From: Salvia splendens
Lineage: Eukaryota > Streptophyta > Magnoliopsida > Lamiales > Lamiaceae
Reading direction: 5' to 3'
Length of the DNA stretch: 64,000 nt
Assembly: GCF_004379255.2 (NCBI RefSeq)
Contig: NC_056044.1
Location: forward strand, 4,752,001 to 4,816,000
A model generated the notes under the pieces. The model made no database searches. It saw only the letters and a list, made by a program, of their open reading frames with translations, and was not told the origin of the DNA. How positions within the stretch are numbered: position 1 is the stretch's first letter; the number at the start of each line of letters is the position of its first letter. Below, piece after piece: positions 10,601 to 24,452 of this stretch. The translations under genes and the position numbers were made by a program.

Positions 10601-12193
10601 TGCTGCAAGGCTTCCCTGAAGGGAGCTCAAATCAGAACTGGGTGGGAAGATACAATAGCTAAAATTGCAAGAAATGCTGTCAAAGAGCAGAGCCCAAAAC
10701 AGTTAATTCCATCTAACATGGATTATCTTCTAAATTTGGCCATTGGCTATTTTTTAAGTTGACAGTGCAAATGCATATACCCACAGGCTTTACAATATCC
10801 GTCAAGAACTTCAAATACTTTTAGAGCACAATGTGGCTCCAGGCTTCCTATTGCAAGTAAGATTAATCCAATTTTATGCATACCATCGACAATTTCAATC
10901 TTGTTAACATATTATGCCTTTTGCAGGCTCTAAAAGACGGATTAAAAATAATTCTTCCACAACATTTACTGCCTCAGTTTGATAAGTTATACGACTGTAA
11001 AGTATATATACATTTTTATAGACTCTCTTGTCCATGATAGAAGTGACACAGCATGGACAGCTAACCACAGATTCCTTCCATTCTCACTTTCTCAGAAAAA
11101 TCATGTTACTAGAAAGTACTTGGCCTCCGCACATCAACTAGTGGAATCTGGAAAACAACCAAGTGATCCACGAAAGAATGTACACGAGTTCATGAACATT
11201 GAAGGTAAGCAATAAGAATCAATTATAAGAATGAGATATATAGAGTAATACAGAATATTGTAGATCCTTCACTTAAGATATGAAACCATAGTCAATAGGA
11301 GCAATTCCAGAAGAATGCCAGGAAACAGTCCTACAGATATTTTTGAAGCATAGAAGAGAAATGTTTGTGCTAGAACTAAGATATTATTGTTATTTAGAAT
11401 TTTCAATATTGTTTCACTAATGTGCCCAACTCCAGGAAGTTCCCAATCAATAGATGATAACAGAATTGGTTTCTCTATTGAAACAAAGAGTAAAGCATAA
11501 ACGAATCTAGCTTAACAACTTACCGTTACTATAATAAACCAACACCAAAATACAATGAAATAATTAGATAAAACTTCTCTGTACAGTAGCCTAAACCCAA
11601 ATTGAACAAGAGGAGACCTTATGGAGTAAAATCTACACAAACTTGATTAACTACTTTGAGATTGTTGGTTTCTCAGTTTAGTTTTAAATATTGAAACTGG
11701 TTATACTCAAGGAATGAACAAAAATGAACCTGCCTAGGGATGTCAGAATAAGGTCTGTTTCTCTATGAAGGGAGGACAAGTTAACAATGAACAGTAGAGT
11801 GAAAATTACAATTAACCAGAGTCAATGGTGAGACTTGCTAGCATGTCCAGTGTGAATATCCATCATCAGCTTTTCTCACAGTTAAAACTTAAAACCAACG
11901 CAGCACAAGTGCAATATAGAAACAAATTGTTATTTGCCAAGTACTTTTGCAAACGCTAGAATTGGGATGTTTCAGGCAATGGGATCATACTTCTTTCTTC
12001 CAATTTGTTTGAGCTTGCCCTCATTTCTCTTGCAGTAGGGGAAAATCAATTTCATTTTAATCACAAGAGCAAAATCTACAGTTCATACTTCCTACAGCTC
12101 TAATGACTGTTCAATCATTATGTATATATTTTGTGCTTAACACTTCTCCTGTTTCTTTCTCTTTTGGAGTTCATAGCGAGATTCAAGAGTTAG
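7666..12193 (+). pseudogene. RFC3-like clamp-loader ATPase, probable pseudogene
   Basis: The product resembles plant replication factor C subunit 3-like proteins, AAA+ ATPases that load the PCNA clamp. A long Ser/Pro-rich N-terminus is followed by WAEKYRPLHLQDFLCN, Walker A GNPGVGKRT, HVSLMVSPQHTEVNLSEL, a Walker B-like ILYEADKLS, an FFCCSDASNL segment (sensor 1 region) and a C-terminal collar (LYNIRQELQILLEHNV). Exons, by splice sites and phase, are about 7700-8817, 9065-9097, 9825-9993, 10071-10248, 10349-10490, 10610-10701, 10787-10856, 10927-11001, one ending at 11204, and a last EFIARFKS exon ending 12193. One base is missing near 10190 and one is extra near 10620, judged by protein fit and phase. 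Frame also changes near 8050-8100, and the last exon lacks an acceptor AG at the expected place. The start is uncertain: ATG 7666 or 7700. Sequence errors could mimic the frameshifts. Confidence 0.7.
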
Positions 12194-14533
12194 TACAAAG
12201 CTTGGGTTTAAAAGGAGTCTAAGGAGACACCTTAGATCTTATCCACCATTCCATATTTTAGCTAGAAAGGGTTCTAGCTATGCCTTATCATACATGATTG
12301 CAGCATAATATAAGCCGGTAAAACAAATTAATAATAGTAATATTAACAAACAAGTTATCTTTCTATATCCTGTAAAACATTGAATAAAAAACCTTTGCTG
12401 CTTGCAACCTTATGCTGGAATTTTTCTGTCGTATTCATAATATATAATTAGTTCAAACTGTTCAGAATAATAATTCTCTTTAGACGCATATTCCTCCTGA
12501 AATCCAAGTATGCATGGATAAGATTGAATAATAACACTTTACATGTGATTTTCGTGCTGCATAAATTACAGAAATTGCTAAAGTTATCAACAGAAATAAG
12601 TAACCACATCTGACATCACCCACTTCAAATTCAAGAGCTCAAAATAATTACTGTTAAACAAGGAAGATAGCACAGGGAGAATCTGCTATCTAAGAAAGAC
12701 AGCACCACCTAATCCAGCACCACCCTCTTGAGTCAACTTTATGGCTAGTACATCTCAAGAGGTACACCACACGGTATTATAGAGAATTTCTCCAACTCCC
12801 TCACAGAAAACAAAGATGAGAAAAAAGAAGGCAGAACCTACTTCCATTATCTTGATAACCTTGGACCAGTATTACATCAAGATACGACTAAAAGTGACTG
12901 TTTATGTAATACTTCAACAAATTATCCTAGCTCTTGCTCCCTCAAGTTGTAAATAGAAGGAAGGAAATGACTCAACAGATCTAAACACCAACATAAGGAA
13001 AAATACATCACTTGAAATGTTAATTGCTGCAAAGAATGAGCTAAGAAACATAAGCCAGGAAAATATAAGTGAAAAGAAACTGATGTTCATTCACTCAACC
13101 CACAATATTATCAAAGAAACAATTGAAATTTCCAAATATCAGATATAAGCGTCACAAGCAAATATTAATTTATCATAAGCAGTGCAGTGGACCTCTATTA
13201 ATCACTGGAACCACATAAACCACATGTACTGTAGCACATTATGTCTCAGCATATGTAAGTACCAGCAGAACCCTAATTGCTTACATTTTATACAAGAAGG
13301 TTCCTGGGCCACTTACATCAATCACTATTTAGTATTTAAGAACATACTGTAGTACCATCCCGGAAAATAAGCACAATCAAAAGCCTTCACAATGGAATAT
13401 GTTTCTTGTCATGTCATCTCACGAAGCTTGGAAAAGAGGGATTCTTGTTCAGTCCATTGAGTAAAATGTGATATATGGTGCAATTATTAACATTTCCAGA
13501 GTCTACCATTTGGACCGTTAAAAGTGAATCTTGTGGATACATTTACAAACTAATTTCAAACTCAGTGAGTTAAGCAAAGAGATGCCTGAACCACTACGTG
13601 ATAATTAAAAAGAGCCGACAGAATAATTGTAGTTTGCCTCTTGCATTGCAGTGAATTGTTGACCATACTAATAGTTCACATACAGTTTCTAGCTTGGTAT
13701 GCTACTTTCGAGCATGCTTTCTTTGCTTGCATTTCTTCTTCGGACACGCTTGGCATGGTGCTAGAACCTTGTTCAGGGATGTTTTTCCAAGATTGACCTA
13801 GAGTTTAGCAGCAGCTTCGCTCCTATACAAATGTATCTTATCGCGTGGGACAAGGTAGCCAAATGTTCTTGTCATGATTCTTAAGAGGATCACCCAGGCC
13901 TTAAGCTGATAAGTTAATCTGGTGGAGTTACAAGCTCCGTCTGCAATTTGAAGGGGTATGGTAGACTCTCGGAAAAAGGGAACATTATTGAAAGCCAAGA
14001 GCGACGACAGGAATGAAGAAGTCTTCCATCTGAAGGAGTATCTACATATAGATGTGTACAAGAAAATGTTCATCTCTGCAGGGGTCCCTAGTAAATAGCA
14101 GAATTTGGAAAGATGCACGTAAACGTAAAGGAATAGCTACAAAGAGAAAGGCCTTTTCTCTTCAAGTCTTAAAAAACATAACATGATAATATGAACGAAT
14201 CAACTGGATGATGTAGCTCAGTCCTTTGCTCTGTGTTGAAATATATTGATAATGAAAATATTAATAGTTTGCACATCATTGAAAGGTAAATCAGATTTAC
14301 AGTCACGATAATACTTGGTTTAATTTATCAAATCGGTTCACCTGATAATTAACCAAATGCCAAATAACAGAACGAGAACAGCTTTGTATTACAATGAGCA
14401 GGAGATAGATCATGGCACCATGGCTAAATGGTAGGAAAGGAAACACGAATAAAAGTAGAGCTTACTGGTTCATTCATAGATATGAATTAAAGAAAAAAGA
14501 ACTATTTTATGACTGACAATATTGTTTTAAGTA
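12194..14533. other. Intergenic, no recognisable gene
   Basis: AT-rich sequence. The only longer frame is a 106-codon stretch on the minus strand (14118-13798) with no family resemblance and no supporting splice or start context. I see nothing else. Confidence 0.5.
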
Positions 14534-14688
14534 ATACTCCCTCTGTTCCACTCTAAGTGGAGCATTTCCTATTTGGCACGGGATTTTATGCAGTTTTGTT
14601 TTTTGAGTTGAGTGGAGAGAGAATAAAGTAGAGATAGTGATATTTCCATTTTAGGAAATGTGTCAATTAGAGCGGGACGGGGGGAGTA
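14534..14688. mobile_element. Stowaway MITE
   Basis: Begins TACTCCCTCTGTTCC and ends GGGACGGGGGGAGTA, good terminal inverted repeats with the TA target typical of Tc1/mariner-derived Stowaway MITEs. It is 155 bp long, non-coding, and lies downstream of the SEC23 stop codon. Confidence 0.8.
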
Positions 14689-14964
14689 ACTTGATAATAC
14701 ACACAGGTTATTCCAACCACACACACTCTCTCACGATCAAAAAGATGCAAAGGGACCATTCAGGTATTTAAAACTGATAACAAACTCGAACAGCAAACCT
14801 TAATTTTCATTAATAGTAATAGGATCATAGAGAGTCTACAAGCCTTTTCCAATGAGGGCGTAAAATTAAGACACACTGTTCATATTACTTTCTAGAAAGA
14901 AAAGAACAGTTTACAAAATCAGTTGTGTACTATCTAACCTCAGAAAGTGTTGGTAAGTACCACT

Positions 14965-17900
14965 CTATTGAACTGCCAAGCGCTGCAGGTGGTCCGAGAA
15001 GACCTCAAAGCTGACATCATCAGTGAATATGATATCACCTCCAGGAGCTGCCTGAGTATCTGAATTATGAGTAGCTGAAGGATTTAACTTCACTAGAAGA
15101 AAGCGGGCCTGCACATTTTATGGCAATAAAGTCATATTAGGGCAGCATCAGATAAAGCTCCTTAGTATTTTCAACATGAGGATATAAGCAATAAAATAAA
15201 CTCAAATATTTATATCTGGCAGTACAGTGATAAACAAACATCTTCAGCATCTAAAACAGTCCTCCTACAGCACAACAACATGACCTCGTGGCATCATAGA
15301 TCCTCTTTAAATTCCCTCCATTAGGATCGCTATATCTTGTAGCCTCTCCAAACTCTAGTACCATGTGTGCAAATTTAACTCATATTGATTTTGAAAGCGT
15401 ATGCTTTCCAGCATTTTAATATAGATCAGCAAATGATCAATTCACCATGGTACTTACCAAGTTTAGAAATTCACAAATTCTTTATCATTCTGATTTTACC
15501 ACTTTAATGTGTGATCATACTATTTCCTTCTAATTCACGGGTTCGTTAGAGTGAAATCAAAGTTCAACTGAAATGGCATCAACCCTCATAAGAAAAAAAG
15601 AGAGAAATCTATACTGGTTGATGGGGGAGCATTGCATTGCCTCAGTTATCAAATTATCGTTGTCCCTGATGGCATGAATTGATAATGCATTACTGATTTT
15701 ACTATTGCAAGTGTATACGGGTTGAGGAGAAACAGGAATTGATTGGGGAAGGATTCATTCTGCTTTATGCCTTAAACTGCTACCCAGACATACCTCATAA
15801 CTAAAGCAACAACAAATGTATTAATGTTCATTTTACACGATATTAACACTGCACAAATCATGGTAACAGTGGGAGATGAACAAATTCACCGGAAGCAAAA
15901 GGAGAAGGAGCATATAATGTTGAGGATTTCAAATCAAAATAGTAGAGGTAGACACTAATTGTACTGAATTAAACCAAGGAGAAAGAGCTTTCCATCAGAC
16001 TAAGGTGTGATTCTTGAATGACAGTGTGGTGAAAATAATTTCCTCAGAAATTGACTAGCTATAAACACCCAAACTAACTTCATTGATCTGAGAGTTGATA
16101 GACCTTTTCTTGATATCTCTACATAGAGCTGGCATGAAAAGACAATGGGATAGTAACAAAACCACCAAAGAGATCACCTTTAAATGACGCACATTCTAAA
16201 TATCAGTTTACATGATTAGATAGCTTTAGGACATGCAACTGAATTAAGTTCATTGTTTGATTACATTGATTCAAGCTAAGTCAACACAAAATAAAACAAA
16301 TATAAAGAATATTCAATCATCCAACAACCCATATAACTTGTGTTAAAGCCTAAGCAATATTCTGAACTTAATATAGATAATTCAGTGAATTCCCAGAGCA
16401 TTTAATTCAACTAATGTTGATTTTATACTAAGACAAACTACAGTGCCATGAGTAACAACATACAATGTATGCAAATGAGGCCAGAGTACCATAAACACTT
16501 GTTATGCGTTCAAATACTAGTTCTGATGAAAGACAATAAAAAACCTGAGAACCGTGCTGATCACAGATTACAAGACGAGGAACTGGGAATCTTTCTCTTA
16601 TTATCGCATCTGCGTCACTTCGGGGAGCTTGTAGCAACTGAGCGAAAGCCTAAAATAACAAAATACTTGATAAGGTAACAATGCAAAACATTCACTGAAC
16701 TAATGCCTAGACTTAAAAACTTTCTTCTCTAGGTTGATAATCACTTTCCACCACATCAAATGTATTATAATACGAGCATCGTATTATATTTTTTCTGGTG
16801 GATATGAAACAAATATCTCAATAGCACATTCAGATTACTTCATCATCTAAGATAGAATGGATCAATGTCTAGTGCTCTAGCCAGAGTGATAGGGTACAAT
16901 GTATTATCTCTATATATTAAGACCAACAAGCAGCCCTGAATTCAATATAACATACTCCATGTTAACTTAAAATCATCTTGTACCACCATTTCAAGAGTTT
17001 CCAGATATAATTGAAGTACATGTATGGAGAAAATTCATACAGCAACAGACAGACTTACCTGATGTTCAGGCAATTCATGATATCCAGCTTTTCGCCATTG
17101 AGCAATAGATGCTCCATGAAATACAACAATAGTGAAATACGAATCAAGAAGAAGGATTTTATCAGCAGCAATGGAAACCACATCGAGAAGTGCAGCTTCT
17201 GGCCCAGAGTTGAAAGCGTAGGAGATCAGGGAAGGTTGAATCATGACAACTGAATTAGAAACATTTTCTCTGTTCAGAATCATCCTAAAGAATGCCGTCT
17301 CATCGGGGCTATTGTTGAATACCTTAATAGAGAGGATAAAAACAAATTCAGATCTCAGCTCAATGAAACAATAGTCTACAAAGTTTTAGAGGTGGTGTCA
17401 TGAAGAAACAATCTCATATTGGCTATCTCTATCCTACAACATTTAAGTTTTGATCTCTTTTTCTTGAATTTTTCATTTAAAAGGTAAGAAATAGCATGTT
17501 TAACCTAACCTTTTTTATTTTTTATTTGTTTTGTTTGAGGTAAGTATATAACATTATTTTCAGAGCGAATAGCAGAAAAATAGTTAGCACCAACTCTGTG
17601 TGATTACTGGACATCACATACACTTTAAAATCAGATGAATCTGAATTTAAGAGCATAGTTTATACCCAAACAGATGGCATTTGTTTCTTTACTTAATAAG
17701 TATGAGAGACATCTATTACGTACCCATTTAGAAAAGAGGTACAGCATCTCAACAAGTAAAAATAACATCAACAAGAGAGTATATGACTATGTAAGTAGTT
17801 TTCTCATCATGTGGGACGAGTAGGTGCCTGTCATACCGACTGTTTTTCTGGCTTATTTTCCAGTTCAACTTCATTTAATTCCTATCCAATCATTGTAGTT

Positions 17901-20900
17901 GTGATTTAATTCAAATAATCCCTCACTACATATTCAAGAGAGATAATCATGCACCTGGACAAATTGTGAACGCCGCAGGTGGAACATGAACTGAGGAAAT
18001 ATTGATAGTCTAGGGGATAACCCAAAAGAAGATGGGTTATCCTTCTGGTACTCTCCGAATTGTGTACATATATGTATCAATGACTTATCCAGCCACCTTA
18101 TTGGGTCAAATTCAGCCTGTAGAGAAAATTAAAATTTATTTGAGGACAAAAAGGTAAAGCAAGTAATACTAAAAAGCAACTAGAAGGCAACACCGCAACA
18201 GGCATAGCACCCATCCTAAGCACATGATTAGAAACATAAGAACTTTATCAGTTCTTATTCCTTACCAAATTGCTAGCAACCAAAAAAATAGCTACCAAGT
18301 GCAACCCTTTCAAGTGTTATCTCATAGGAACACTAAGTATTACATTCCTTAAGACTAAGATACTATAGGACAGCAGCATGTACAAGATGACGCTAAAAAC
18401 AATAGCCTCAGAATAACCACATTCAGACAATTACCAATTTCATATGCATTTCAATAGCTGAATAGCATATAAAAAAATGTCATGACCTTGTGATAAAGAA
18501 GATAATGACACTGGTATGTACAAAACAATGGTAATTGTAAAGCAAAAGGAAATGGCTGATATGTACATGGAAAATTATCAAGCTTAAAGAAACTGCAAGT
18601 AAGAGTTTTTGGAAAACTTGGATTAGTACCCGATAAGGTTCAGAAGAGGAATTAATTTAGCTTAGCTACAGAGAATTCATGCCTTCCTTGTATGTGATAC
18701 TATTATGCATTGGAGTGGAACCACTTAGCTGGCATTCTTGTATCCTAGTGTTATCCTTAAATAATAAAATAATATATTCCTACCCATCCAAAAGAATCAG
18801 AGAGCAAGCGAGAGAGAGCTAATTAGAAATGCTTCACATATGTTTGATCAGAATAAAGCCCCTCGTGAAAGGTTCTGTAGCTTGATATAGTTACTTATGG
18901 GTCAAACTGTTATGAGCTTCAAAAATATTAGCAGGTTCATTAGGATACAACACAAGGTAATGGAGGCTATTTTGAAAACTGAACCGCAACAGGTAGTCTC
19001 ATGCTACAGCATATGGAATCTGAAACATGAAAATTCTATATTCTTCTTCGCAAAATCTCAGAAAGAAAGGCATAGTATATCACCTCAGTTTCCATTTTGA
19101 AAGAAACTTGGCGTGCCATTACTACAGCAGCTGCTTCTTGATCAAATCCAGATATCAGTTCCTGCAGAATATACATTAGGCTTAAATGCGTTTCCTAAAG
19201 TGCCGGGATACACCCCCTCAAAAAATAAGAGGTCTGACTTGGATACTGTTTCAGAAACTACTTTTTATCATCCCTATACATATGTACCATCTTTCTTTCC
19301 CTGTCTTTATGTTCTAATCCTTGATCATGCCCATTAACAGAACAGTGAATCTAAGGGAATCTTGCGCATACTTTTAGCTAGTGATAACATACATAAGCAA
19401 GAGAAGAAAATAATAGTGAGACTTGTGGCACATTTAATGGTATGTGAATCCAAGAGTCTAAGTTAATTGTTCCCCATTCAACCAAATGTTATGCCCAATT
19501 AAGTACTATGAATATAGCCTACAAGAATTTCTTTTCATATCCCATAAATCCCTTCCAAAATCTTGTCAGAGAATTCCCCTTAAATGCAATAAACACAGTA
19601 AAACCTCAATAATTTATAGCGTTGCGACCTAGGAATTTTATTATTTCGAAAGATAAATGAATAATTTATTGATTTGTAGAGTGTTTTCTTGATCTCAGAA
19701 ATCACAATATTAGGTCAAGTTATAATATGTGAAAACAAATGGCGAATAATCCATTGTAACTAATTAAATATTTCCTTTGCATCTACCAGTTCATTGTCTC
19801 TAATAAAATATTTTCACGCATCTACCAAATTCAGTGTAACTAATCAAATATCTTTATGTATTATACATTACTATATAGATCTCAATATGGGGAAAAAAGT
19901 TCAAGATCATAAATCCCAACTATGGCTTCTCTCTTAAAAGGTAACCACAAAAACCCTTCATATTTTGAGAATTTTTAATTGATAATATTGACAGGACATG
20001 TATGTTTACAAAGGGGTTCTCCAAAAGTTTATTTTTCTTATAAAAATTGATGGTTTTTTGAATGGGTACAAGTAGGAAACAAATAAACTTACTAGTTTAG
20101 AGAGTAATAACTTATTGAGCATTATTTTAAAGTTATACTCTATTCTGTATTATATTACTATAAGCCTAAAAGAAAAACCTGATATATATTATATACACAG
20201 CTACCAGAACTATGACCAAGTGCAAGTGTGCAACTAAAATTTACCAAGTCTTCTACATAACCCCTCCCCTAAAGGTCTTCGTTTTTTTATGTCTGTTGCT
20301 ACAGATCTAACTCTTACACTGAAAAGGGTTAAGTTGTCCACCAGATACAAAATTTCTGAGAATGAAATTATGGAACTATATGATTGTCCCACAAGGCTCC
20401 ATTTAAAATACAAGAAAAGATTAGAAAAATAAGAGATACAGATGCTTACATCTTTGATCCCAGGTCCAGCAACCCATCTTCTCGAGAGAGTAGTAGCACG
20501 GAATCTCATTTGCCCATTGCTGTGTTGATAACTGGAAATAAAATTTCTCTTTAAGTTAGGAAAGCCCTTAATGAAATACTCAACTACCTGCTGCAAGGTT
20601 AAATTGATTCAAGGTAAAATTGATCCAGAAGCCTACTATGTCAGAAACTGGAAATAGAACTGGTTGTTTGCTGATTGAGAAACAATGTCTGGACTCTCTT
20701 TCTTAGCAACATCGAATACTATACACAAGGAAGTATTTTTGTCAAGGCCACATAACTTCCATGCAGTGGTGTTCCCTTGGCCAATAACAGTTTCAGAGCA
20801 CAAAGGACCTTTCTGTACAAGACCAAAAACTGTTAGAAATTTAGCTAGATGCACACTGCATAGGATCCTTCAGAAGTTAAGGGGACCATACCTTATCAAG

Positions 20901-23900
20901 TGATGCACAAGGCCCAATTATTCCCTGAATTTTGATATCTTTTGAGCAGTTGATCTCAAATATACCACTGCACAAATTAAAAAGACTCAATTGGGACTCC
21001 TATCTAAAATCATCTCACTTACTACCTACTTAGTAAAAATGTATGCTAAAACAAAAGAATCATAACAGTTCAAACTTTAAAATGGTTTGGAACTTTCATA
21101 GCAAGACGCTATAATGGCATGCACAGCCAGAGCATTTCATACAAGTAAATAGAAACTTTTCTTCAATAGGACAAATAAATTAGAAATCAGAAATAGGTAA
21201 TAAGGCATAAAAGATTCCCAAAGGTGAAGTTAACCAAATTACAAGTCTAACACCAATATCTTGATTTAGTGCCAAGAGTATTAGCCAATGTTATATAGAC
21301 AAAAACCCATCCAAACCTTACTTTGATGCCAGTCCCAGATCATGATCACCAGCTTGGAAAATACATCGTAGGGAATCCTTGAAAACTGAATGGCCAAAAC
21401 TTTCAGCAAGAACAACAAGCCCTCCAGTTTTTTCAACTGCTACTTTAAGCTCGGCAACCCCAACCTATTACATACATACAAAAAGAGATGAATACCAATT
21501 TCCTCATTGACAAGGATGTGAGATACTACTAAAGAAACCACTAGGAATTATTAAGAGAATTTCAGAGACGGCAGTCAATAATTGGCACAGTTAGGCACCA
21601 GTGAAATCAAAGTTACTGACATAGTTGGCTGTTAGAAATTTCTAAGACACTGATCCACATGCTACCAATTTAAGAAATAAAAAATATGGAGTATATTAGA
21701 AAGTGATAAAATCCTAACTACAAGTTGTTCAAACATTTGAAGAGCATAGAGACCATATTTTTATCTTTTCTAACATGCAATCTACATTAATGAGTACCTG
21801 ATCAAGTGCACAAGCAAAAACGTCTAGCACATGTCCTTGATGAACAAGTTGTTTTGAAAGTGCTTCATAGAACTTCACAGCTTTGTGGTAGTGAGGAGCC
21901 GAATCTTTGTCCAGGTCCTTGTCGGAACGTATAGGTTCAGACAGACTTTTGGACACTATCTGCAAATTAAAATGGAGAAACTTCAGCAAAATCTTATCTA
22001 TTTCACTTATAAAGCACGATAAAACAGTATTTGCTTCGCAGTAAAAAATAAGAATGATTTTGCAAATTGGCGATCAAACAATATGTATGTGCTACTTGTT
22101 TGTCCCAACTAAGCATGGTTCAGAACACTGATGGAGCCATATATTTCATGCAAAGAGGGCCAATTCGACATTTCATAACTTCCTAGGTAAAGTTTTTCTT
22201 GAAATCAAAATAAAAGTTAAACTCACAACTTATTTCTTTTTTACAAAAGCCGAAAAGTCCTATTTTTAATGAATTAATTGCTTAAAGTATATGAACTGCT
22301 ATGTACACCCATATTTTGGTTTTTAACAAACTCTATTTTTTGGTCAAAAAACACATGAATTCTAAGTACTTTGTAATTTAGTAAAAGTCCAAATTCCATT
22401 ATCCAATAAGGCAATAACTCGGTTTTCCATATTCAGAAGTGAAGTTCGGATGTACTATTGGAAAGTTCTCGATCACACCTTTCTAATGGCAACAAGTTTG
22501 AAGCCATTATGACCACTTTCGGTGATCAAAACCCAACATTATGGGTAACATTAGAAAGCTATCATCAAGAGCTTTCCAACAATACCTGTGGATTTTATGT
22601 GTTTACAAGCAGCAATTTATTTTTATCACAGTTCGAGACAAATTTCTGAATTCTTAAATATAGCTAAAATATTTTTTTTTCAAAATTTATAATTCAAATA
22701 TAAAATTACGAAAATAACCTTGACAATTTTCAAAATTGCTGGGGGCATCCCCCAAGCCCCAATGTGGCTTTGTCCCTAGTTCAGAATGATGTGGAAGATT
22801 AAATTCTTATAGAAGAACATATAGTCTTTTAACAAGACACCCTAAAGATGTTTTAATAACAGCTATAATGGCTAATAAACAAAAACACCACAGGCTGGTC
22901 AACTTACAGCTCCTGGCCCCTCTGTTGATGGTCCACCCAAAAATGCCATAATTCTAGCGCCAGAACCAGGGACACATGCCCCCAGCAAATGAGCAGCCAG
23001 ACTCAATGCTGCACCAGTACACCTAGCAGCCCGTTGATCAGATGGAACTGGCCAAGGATCTTTCTGAAGCTCCTCTAATATCTTGTATATATGACAAACA
23101 ATGCACAATAAAATGTCATAAGTTGATGACCCCGTAAATTAACTAACCAAGCTGACAAAATATTATGATCCAAGAGACAATTTAGATAGAGCAAGCAACT
23201 TACATCTATAACATGCATTTAAGGAGGTGTCATTTTTTGAACCATTAATAAACAAGCATAAAAGGTATCACTGACACTTCTTGAATTAGAATTAAAAAGT
23301 ACAATAATACCATACTTCAGAACCATACCGAATTAAGAACGAACTCACAATCTGACGCAGGTAACAAGAACCTTGCAACACTCTCCTGTGACAGACCATC
23401 TCTCACGCCAGCTATGACACCTGTAGTCGGCCTTGGTCTTTTTGTAAAGAAGCCCATCTGGTCCAACAATTGATCCTTAGTCACCTCTTTTGTCCCCTTG
23501 AACACGTGAACTTTTGGAATCAGCCCAAAGCCAAGCTCATGAACATGCACATATGTACCAAATGTAATCAATCCGATCAAACAATTCTCAGGCACCATTC
23601 CCAACACCTACATCCAGATAAATAACCCATCAGTAAGTTACAGCAGTCCAAATACTACGACATTATATATTTATTATATTCAAATGTTAAAATGAGTTCA
23701 TGTATGGTTAGCAAAATTGTTTGGAGTATAGAATTTCATTTTATGTGCATGGCGTAAGAATCTAATTAATCAAAAAATTAGTTAGCTCCCAACAGGTTCT
23801 CAGTTGAGCACCAATGCAAAAAACCTTATATTCAATCACGCACTAGCAGCTCTAATCACCAGAAAACTCAGGTACGGGGTCAAGTAGTAAGGAAAAGTGA

Positions 23901-24452
23901 TTTTTGAATCGTGATCCCTTGAATATTCTGCGTACGCTACTTTATTGAAATAATCGCAATAAGTGATAAAGATATGCGAACCTGCAACATAGCGGACTTC
24001 AAATACCCCAGCTCCTCCTCGATAACACAAGTATCCACCACAAACAAAAAAACATTAGTGCTCCCAGGCTGCGCCTTATCCTGCGGCTGCGGAGCAGGAG
24101 TCTCGTACTCGATAGTCGTATACTGTGGGAACAGCTCAGCCGGGAAATTCTGCTCGGAAATCGACTGGTAAAGCGGCGGAAAGTGGTTGCGCTGGAGGCA
24201 GAAGCTGCAGATCCATATCTTGTTGACGGAGGAGAAATCGACGATCGAGAACGGATTGATCACGGATCGGCAGCTGCGGCATCGGAGCGGCGAGTAAGGG
24301 AGGAGCGGCGTGGCCTCGGGGAGCGTCTTCAGAGGCGTGTAGATGGCGGCGATCGGGATGGCGCAGTTGGCGGCGTGGGCTTTAGTGCCGGGGAGGACGT
24401 TCCACGGCATGCGGACGGAGTCCTGAATTTCGAGGTCTAGGAATTCCGTCAT
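14965..24452 (-). CDS. SEC23: SEC23, COPII coat inner-layer subunit
   Basis: SEC23 pairs with SEC24 in the COPII coat on the ER and stimulates GTP hydrolysis by SAR1. A complete 13-exon model has consistent phases: 24452-23982, 23607-23329, 23081-22908, 21959-21798, 21464-21322, 20967-20892, 20812-20649, 20531-20450, 19161-19084, 18116-17955, 17322-17059, 16649-16545, 15108-14965. It gives 767 aa, the normal size. A zinc finger has Cys58, Cys61, Cys82 and Cys85 (CRSC...CSFC). The trunk follows ([35 protein letters not shown]), then a beta-sandwich part ([14 protein letters not shown]), a helical part and a C-terminal gelsolin-like domain ([14 protein letters not shown]), ending [11 protein letters not shown]. 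The start with RMPWN close behind recalls one Arabidopsis SEC23 clade. No defects were seen. Confidence 0.96.

Noticed and set aside
13798..14118. 106-codon minus-strand open frame
   Set aside because: No recognisable domain, no coding-like composition and no exon context; likely chance.
24183..24440. Plus-strand 85-codon frame opposite SEC23 exon 1
   Set aside because: Antisense shadow of a well-supported exon.
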